Positions 8,124 through 11,215 of a DNA stretch of 11,215 nucleotides are shown piece by piece. The notes under the pieces are model-generated. The model made no database searches. It was not told the DNA's origin and saw only the letters and a program-made list of their open reading frames with translations. Numbering within the stretch: the stretch's first letter is position 1; each line of letters begins with the position of its first letter. The DNA lies in NCBI GenBank assembly GCA_030642465.1, contig DAOWNS010000034.1, forward strand, positions 1 through 11,215. Reading direction: 5' to 3'. The position numbers were made by a program, and so were the translations under genes. This stretch comes from Candidatus Thorarchaeota archaeon (lineage in GTDB: Archaea > Asgardarchaeota > Thorarchaeia > Thorarchaeales > Thorarchaeaceae).

Positions 8124-8143
8124 CGTTCCGTGAAATCGGAACG
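8124..8143 (-). promoter_or_regulatory. Perfect 7-bp hairpin or dyad in the operon leader
   Basis: CGTTCCG (8124-8130) and CGGAACG (8137-8143) are perfect inverted repeats with a 6-base loop. They lie just downstream of the expected transcript start and 19 bases before the ATG of paralogue A. The outer edge abuts the first GTTTG dyad. It could fold in RNA near the ribosome binding site or be a separate protein-binding dyad. Confidence 0.5.
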
Positions 8144-8160
8144 TTTGACTTATGCCAAAC
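8143..8160 (-). promoter_or_regulatory. Operator-like dyad 1 (GTTTG-N8-CAAAC), over the expected transcript start
   Basis: The plus strand reads GTTTGACTTATGCCAAAC, an 18-bp dyad with perfect 5-base half-sites. It covers the region about 17-35 bases downstream of the TATA box, where transcription should start, a typical repressor position in archaea. It matches dyad 2, read on the other strand, at 15 of 18 positions. Confidence 0.65.
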
Positions 8161-8173
8161 ATAAGCACCTTTG

Positions 8174-8180
8174 TTTATAA
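8174..8180 (-). promoter_or_regulatory. TATA box of the membrane/regulator operon
   Basis: On the minus strand the sequence reads CTTATAAACA, close to the archaeal TATA consensus, about 75 bases before the ATG of paralogue A. It puts transcript initiation near 8150. It lies between the two dyads. No comparable element or open reading frame argues for use in the opposite direction. Confidence 0.6.
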
Positions 8181-8183
8181 GTA

Positions 8184-8201
8184 GTTTGGTAAACGTCAAA
8201 C
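8184..8201 (-). promoter_or_regulatory. Operator-like dyad 2 (GTTTG-N8-CAAAC), upstream of TATA/BRE
   Basis: The plus strand reads GTTTGGTAAACGTCAAAC. Its reverse complement is GTTTGACGTTTACCAAAC, which matches dyad 1 at 15 of 18 positions. It is placed immediately upstream of the TATA box. The centres of the two dyads are 41 bp apart, near four helical turns. The outer flanks also agree (AACGTTTGAC at 8140-8149 and its complement at 8195-8204). Confidence 0.65.
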
Positions 8202-8228
8202 GTTGGGCGGAATTCAATCGAGCTGTAT

Positions 8229-8930
8229 CTACCAACCATCGGATGCTGAACGGGGCTTCCTTGAAGCCCGGATCTCGTTTTCTGACGTGTGTTGGTTGAA
8301 GCTGTTCTTTACATCGCCGTATAGGTAGATGAAGAAGGGAACACCTATGACAGCCCCAATGATTGTGAAACAAATGAGCACACTGAAAACCATGTATGCT
8401 GTACGAGCCCACGATTGCAGCCTGTAAAGGCCGTATGATACAACCACCAGAAAGACACCTATGACGAAGAAAACGCCACCCAAGAGGACCGTTGTAGAGG
8501 AAATTGACATCATAAGGAATCCAAAAAGCAGCCCGAACATAGAGAAAATCATGTTGAATACGACAATCAGAACAACACCGCCAGGTTTGCTATAGGTGGG
8601 TTCGAAACTTCCGAAAGGATCCTCGTTATCCCAGGTCTTGGCGGGGAATTGCGGCTTTGAATCGATATGAGGTGCGGGCGGCTGTTGTAACTGTTGCTGG
8701 CGGAGTGCTGGGGAAGTGATTTCATAGCCTGCGTTTTTGAGTGTCATAACCTCATCGTAACCTAACGTGATTTCTTGTCCTATTTTGGGTAATGCTCCTT
8801 TTACATCAGGACTGTATCGCATTCTTAGGCGCTCGCCGGTAGCGAGTTCTATGACGATGAAGCCATCCCGCATCCCCAATTCATCAGGTATCTTAACCTC
8901 AACAATCGTTGCTTCAATGGGTCGTGACAT
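8229..8930 (-). CDS. Small soluble domain plus C-terminal membrane helices, function unknown
   Basis: The protein has 233 residues in three parts. Residues 1-75 are a compact beta-rich soluble domain (ATIVEVKIPDE, GFIVIELATGERLRMRY, IGQEITLGYDEV). Residues 76-115 are a Gln/Pro-rich, disordered-looking linker (RQQQLQQPPAP). Residues 118-142, 147-168 and 176-204 are hydrophobic helices, the last long enough to be read as one or two. The loop YRLQSWARTAYM between the second and third helices, and the ending IYLYGDVKNSFNQ, recall small archaeal and bacterial membrane proteins of unknown function. The ATG at 8930 is preceded by GGAGG (8942-8938) at a spacing of 7. It is transcribed divergently from the flavodoxin gene and ends 25 bases before dyad 2 of the next operon. 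I do not recognise a named family. Confidence 0.8.
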   Translation of the reverse strand: MSRPIEATIVEVKIPDELGMRDGFIVIELATGERLRMRYSPDVKGALPKIGQEITLGYDEVMTLKNAGYEITSPALRQQQLQQPPAPHIDSKPQFPAKTWDNEDPFGSFEPTYSKPGGVVLIVVFNMIFSMFGLLFGFLMMSISSTTVLLGGVFFVIGVFLVVVSYGLYRLQSWARTAYMVFSVLICFTIIGAVIGVPFFIYLYGDVKNSFNQHTSENEIRASRKPRSASDGW

Positions 8931-9044
8931 GCCGATTCCTCCACACTAAGCAACGAACATTGCGTAATAAGATATGTGAATGCAGGAAATCGCATTGTGT
9001 ATTTAGGCAAGTTTAATTCTACAGAGAGCAAAGGTGCAACAGGT
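8931..9044. promoter_or_regulatory. Divergent promoter region, membrane protein gene / flavodoxin gene
   Basis: This 114-base gap separates two divergent genes. It has one AT-rich core, TAATAAGATATG (8965-8976), that could act as a TATA element on either strand. Both genes keep their own ribosome binding sites (GGAGG at 8942-8938, AAGGTG at 9031-9036). I could not find a repeated operator here. Confidence 0.35.
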
Positions 9045-9512
9045 GTGATATTGAAGACAGCCATTATTATCTACGAGAGCAAGTACGGCAATACAGAGCA
9101 GGTGGCTCAGGAGATTGCCGCTGGGATGGAGGAAGCCGGAAAGATTAGTTGCACGCTCAGCAAACCGAAGGACCTTGACCCAGCTGAAGTGACGAAATAC
9201 GATGCGATTCTGTTTGGCTGTCCAGTCCATATGAACAGGGCAACTCGAGGGATTCGTGGTTTCATAAAGAAGGTAGGCAAGGCGGGTGTAAAGAGAAAGA
9301 CCGGAGCCCTCTTTGAAACTTACATGGACGCTCACAATGGGAAGGCAATCGAAAGCATGAAAGCTGTGGTGAGAAACAAGGTGCCGGGCTTAACATTGAT
9401 TTCGGAAGGCTTGTCAGCCGAGGTTACGGAAACGAAGGGACCTCTTCATGAGGCTGAAGCACTAACAGCCAGAGATTTCGGGCGCGACCTAGGAATGAAG
9501 CTCCTGAAGTAA
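9045..9512 (+). CDS. Flavodoxin-family protein
   Basis: The protein starts with a beta strand and the FMN phosphate-binding loop (AIIIYESKYGNTEQVAQEI), followed by DAILFGCPVHMNRATRG, the second flavin-contacting loop, and ALFETYMDAHNG at the third. It is about 155 residues, normal for a short-chain flavodoxin, with no membrane segment. It should carry electrons or act as a flavin-dependent reductase in the cytoplasm; the partner is not visible. An in-frame ATG exists at 8976, but the extra 23 residues do not fit the fold and that ATG lacks a ribosome binding site. GTG at 9045 has AAGGTG 8 bases upstream; TTG at 9051 (giving LKTAIIIY) is the alternative. The PHP gene follows immediately. Confidence 0.85.
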   Translation: MILKTAIIIYESKYGNTEQVAQEIAAGMEEAGKISCTLSKPKDLDPAEVTKYDAILFGCPVHMNRATRGIRGFIKKVGKAGVKRKTGALFETYMDAHNGKAIESMKAVVRNKVPGLTLISEGLSAEVTETKGPLHEAEALTARDFGRDLGMKLLK

Positions 9513-10184
9513 TTGGGTCCTGTGAATCCAGTGAATCCTCGGAAATCGGATTTGCACATTCACTCTCGCTTCTCAGATGGCACAGAAACAATCGGAGCAA
9601 TTGTTGAACGCGCCATGCAGTTGAGGCTTGAGGTTATCGCGATTTGTGATCACTTTTGGCCAAGTATCGGGTCCAATCAGGGGGGAATTGGACTCATCCG
9701 TGAACGCAAAGAAGCTATCGAGGCAGCTAGAGCGGACTTCCCGAAGATTAGAGTTCTCAATGGCGCAGAGATAGATATAATGCCAGACGGAACTTTCTCT
9801 CAGGTTGCGGGAGGTCATGAGCAGTTTGACCATGTCATAGGTTCCGTTCACTGGGGGAGTGATTCATCTAGGTGGGCGTCTGCTGTTATTGGGGCATCCA
9901 AACGAGGAGTGATGCATGTCCTAGGCCACTTTGATGGCTATCTATCCACATACAGACAGGTTGATGGCGAAATCGTTGCAGCTTCATTGGCAGAGAATGA
10001 AGTTGCAGTGGAGCTGAATTCGAGGTACCCACCGGACAACATTGGCTTTTTCGAGACCGCCAAGGATCAAGGATGCCGCTTTACACTCGGTAGCGATGCA
10101 CATTGGTTGAACGGGGTTGGACAAACGGAGGAGCAAGCCAAGCTCGCAGAAGCGCTCAAACTTCCTCTGTGGGTACCTCCGTAG
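9513..10184 (+). CDS. PHP-domain metal-dependent phosphohydrolase
   Basis: The full set of PHP metal ligands is visible: H15 and H17 in DLHIHSRFSDG with D22, H47 in AICDH, E86 in NGAEIDI, H113 in GSVHWG, H139 in VLGHFD, and D195 and H197 in LGSDAHW. This is the arrangement of trinuclear PHP phosphoesterases such as histidinol-phosphatase and YcdX-like enzymes. At 223 residues it is a stand-alone PHP domain, so it should be catalytically active on a small phosphate ester or nucleotide; the exact substrate cannot be read from the sequence. Candidate starts are TTG 9513, GTG 9522 and GTG 9531, none with a clear ribosome binding site. TTG 9513 directly follows the flavodoxin stop in the same frame, so translation probably depends on coupling to the gene before it. 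Confidence 0.88.
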   Translation: MGPVNPVNPRKSDLHIHSRFSDGTETIGAIVERAMQLRLEVIAICDHFWPSIGSNQGGIGLIRERKEAIEAARADFPKIRVLNGAEIDIMPDGTFSQVAGGHEQFDHVIGSVHWGSDSSRWASAVIGASKRGVMHVLGHFDGYLSTYRQVDGEIVAASLAENEVAVELNSRYPPDNIGFFETAKDQGCRFTLGSDAHWLNGVGQTEEQAKLAEALKLPLWVPP

Positions 10185-10205
10185 AAGCAGCTATCTACAT
10201 CAATA

Positions 10206-10219
10206 CCAAAAAACTAATG
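10206..10219 (+). promoter_or_regulatory. Possible weak promoter for the first SCP2-like gene
   Basis: AAAAAACTAAT resembles an A-rich BRE followed by a poor TATA box. It would start transcription about 8-10 bases before the ATG at 10248. That would fit the absence of a ribosome binding site there (a nearly leaderless mRNA). The match is weak. Confidence 0.25.
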
Positions 10220-10247
10220 CAGACTTGAACACTACTATGAGATTGCC

Positions 10248-10667
10248 ATGAACGATGATAAGCTGCTATTCTTGTCCGAGGATTGGATGAATAGATACAT
10301 GGAACTTCTCAACAGCAATCAGCAGTACGAAGACGTGGCAAAAGACTGGGAAGGTGATTTCATCTTCCAGGTTGATTCAGATGGAAAGACTGTGATAGAG
10401 CCAATTAGAGCGTACGCAGATTTATGGCATGGTAAGTGCAGAGCAGTGCATCCTGCGGCGCGTGGAGAATCTGCTGAGTTTGTTTACTCTGGAACACTTG
10501 AAAACTGGAAGACCCTCCTTAATCAGGAAATAGGCCCAATCAAGGGATTGCTTTCACGCAAGTTCAAGATCAAAGGAAGCATGACGAAGGTGTTACGCTA
10601 CATTAGTGCCGCCCAAGAGCTTGTCGCGACAGCAACAAGGGTGCCTACAACGTTCATTGATGAATGA
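10248..10667 (+). CDS. SCP2-like lipid/sterol-carrier domain protein, copy 1
   Basis: This 139-residue single-domain protein begins with the SCP2-type N-terminal helix (SEDWMNRYMELLNSN), then strands containing DWEGDFIFQV and DLWHGKCR. A central AEFVYSGT-x-x-NWK segment and the C-terminal helices (GLLSRKF, YISAAQELV) follow. SCP2 folds form a hydrophobic tunnel that binds lipids. Here there is no fused enzyme, signal peptide or membrane helix, so a soluble lipid-binding or carrier role is the usual reading, but the ligand is unknown. It has a close paralogue immediately downstream. The ATG at 10248 is chosen because the paralogue begins with the same MN-x-x-KLLF pattern; there is no clear ribosome binding site. 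The family call is by motif recognition. Confidence 0.8.
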   Translation: MNDDKLLFLSEDWMNRYMELLNSNQQYEDVAKDWEGDFIFQVDSDGKTVIEPIRAYADLWHGKCRAVHPAARGESAEFVYSGTLENWKTLLNQEIGPIKGLLSRKFKIKGSMTKVLRYISAAQELVATATRVPTTFIDE

Positions 10668-10739
10668 TACACATGAGCCAGAAGGCTTTTCTCTCGATTC
10701 TCGACTATCAGTAGACAGCAGACAATGGAGAATACTCCG

Positions 10740-11165
10740 ATGAATAAAGAGAAGCTTTTGTTCCCCTCTGACGAGTGGGTGGCCAAGTATTGGGAACTGC
10801 TCAATAAAAACGCAGCATACAAGGATGCCGCGAGCGATTGGGAAGGTGATTTTATTTTCCAGGTCAACGCCGACGGGGATATTATCAAAGAAACTATGAA
10901 AATCTATATGGACCTCTGGCACGGTGACTGCAGAGAAGCTAGAATGGCAAAGGATGATGATACGGCAGAGTTTACCTATTCAGGAACTTATGCCAATTGG
11001 AAGAAGCTATTCGCCGGAGAGATAGACCCGATAAAGGGACTGATGTCGCGTAAGTTCAGCCTCGGTAAAGGCGATAATATGGGCAAGATTATGCGCTACA
11101 CAAAAGCTGCTGCCGAGCTTGTGTCAACCGCAGCAAGCGTGCCGATGAAATTCCTCGATGAGTAG
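10740..11165 (+). CDS. SCP2-like lipid/sterol-carrier domain protein, copy 2
   Basis: This is a paralogue of the gene just upstream, about 55% identical by hand alignment. Identity is strongest in DWEGDFIFQV, DLWHG-x-CR, AEF-x-YSGT, NWK and PIKGL-x-SRKF, so the two arose by tandem duplication. A 2-residue insertion (SLGKGDN versus KIKGS) lies before the last helices. I start it at the ATG at 10740 rather than 10725. TGGAG (10726-10730) then sits 9 bases upstream as a ribosome binding site, and the N-terminus (MNKEKLLFPSDEW) lines up with copy 1. It is cytoplasmic and single-domain, with an unknown lipid ligand. Confidence 0.82.
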   Translation: MNKEKLLFPSDEWVAKYWELLNKNAAYKDAASDWEGDFIFQVNADGDIIKETMKIYMDLWHGDCREARMAKDDDTAEFTYSGTYANWKKLFAGEIDPIKGLMSRKFSLGKGDNMGKIMRYTKAAAELVSTAASVPMKFLDE

Positions 11166-11180
11166 TAAGATTCTGACATA

Positions 11181-11205
11181 CTTAAATCGGACGGAATAGA
11201 TTCCG
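11181..11205 (+). promoter_or_regulatory. Possible promoter/operator for a gene beyond the window
   Basis: CTTAAAT (11181-11187) resembles a TATA box. It is followed by the perfect dyad CGGAAT-AG-ATTCCG (11192-11205), and an ATG ends the window at 11213-11215. The next gene, if it begins there, could have its promoter covered by this dyad. Support is limited because the gene is cut off. Confidence 0.3.
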
Positions 11206-11215
11206 GTAGACTATG

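Noticed and set aside
8140..8204. Repeated AAACGT/CAAAC elements as a CRISPR or phage attachment remnant
   Set aside because: There are only two copies, arranged as dyads around a TATA box, with no repeat-spacer series and no mobile genes nearby.
8071..8412. Minus-strand frame of 113 codons spanning the operon promoter
   Set aside because: It would run through the TATA box and both dyads and overlaps two supported genes in other frames; its composition is not protein-like.
8976..9044. Upstream ATG at 8976 as the flavodoxin start
   Set aside because: It has no ribosome binding site, and the extra residues precede the first strand of a compact flavodoxin fold.
10674..10695. Short hairpin AGCC-AGAA-GGCT followed by TTT after the first SCP2-like gene, as a terminator
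   Set aside because: The stem is only 4 bp and the T-run is short; read-through into the second copy is just as likely.

Overview
The window looks archaeal. Promoter-like sites read as a TATA-type box about 25 bases before a plausible transcript start, rather than as a bacterial -35/-10 pair. Most starts have a purine-rich ribosome binding site 5-9 bases upstream. The gene content (large TPR protein, ArsR-type winged-helix regulator, TATA-linked operators, single-domain SCP2 proteins, a GNAT fused to carbohydrate-type beta-sandwiches) fits an Asgard-like or other mesophilic archaeon. That placement is an inference; no rRNA or other marker gene is present. No mobile element, CRISPR array, tRNA or rRNA was seen.

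Layout. (1) 1-1294, plus strand: a protein built almost entirely of about ten TPR repeats, whose reading frame is open to the window edge. (2) 1305-4571, minus strand, convergent and only 10 bases away: a giant cytoplasmic protein with a GNAT acetyltransferase domain followed by Ig-like domains and two domains resembling galactose-mutarotase-type supersandwiches. Its real start may be a non-AUG codon 45 bases upstream. (3) 4745-8204, minus strand: a compact operon of two paralogous six-helix membrane proteins, a winged-helix regulator and a membrane-anchored beta-solenoid (DUF4097-like) protein, closed by a hairpin plus T-rich terminator. (4) 8229-8930, minus strand: a small soluble domain joined by a Pro/Gln linker to three or four membrane helices. 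(5) 9045-10184, plus strand: a flavodoxin followed directly, in the same frame after one stop codon, by a PHP-family phosphohydrolase. (6) 10248-11165, plus strand: two tandem SCP2-like lipid-binding proteins, paralogues of each other.

The most interesting part is the operon at 4745-8204. Its promoter has a TATA box flanked by two near-identical 18-bp dyads (GTTTG-N8-CAAAC) whose centres are 41 bp apart, so they would lie on about the same face of the helix. One covers the expected transcript start and the other the region just upstream of TATA. The winged-helix protein encoded third in the operon is the obvious candidate binder, giving an autoregulated membrane module. The gene set is reminiscent of bacterial envelope-stress operons that pair a small HTH regulator with membrane proteins and a DUF4097 protein, but that functional parallel is a hypothesis.
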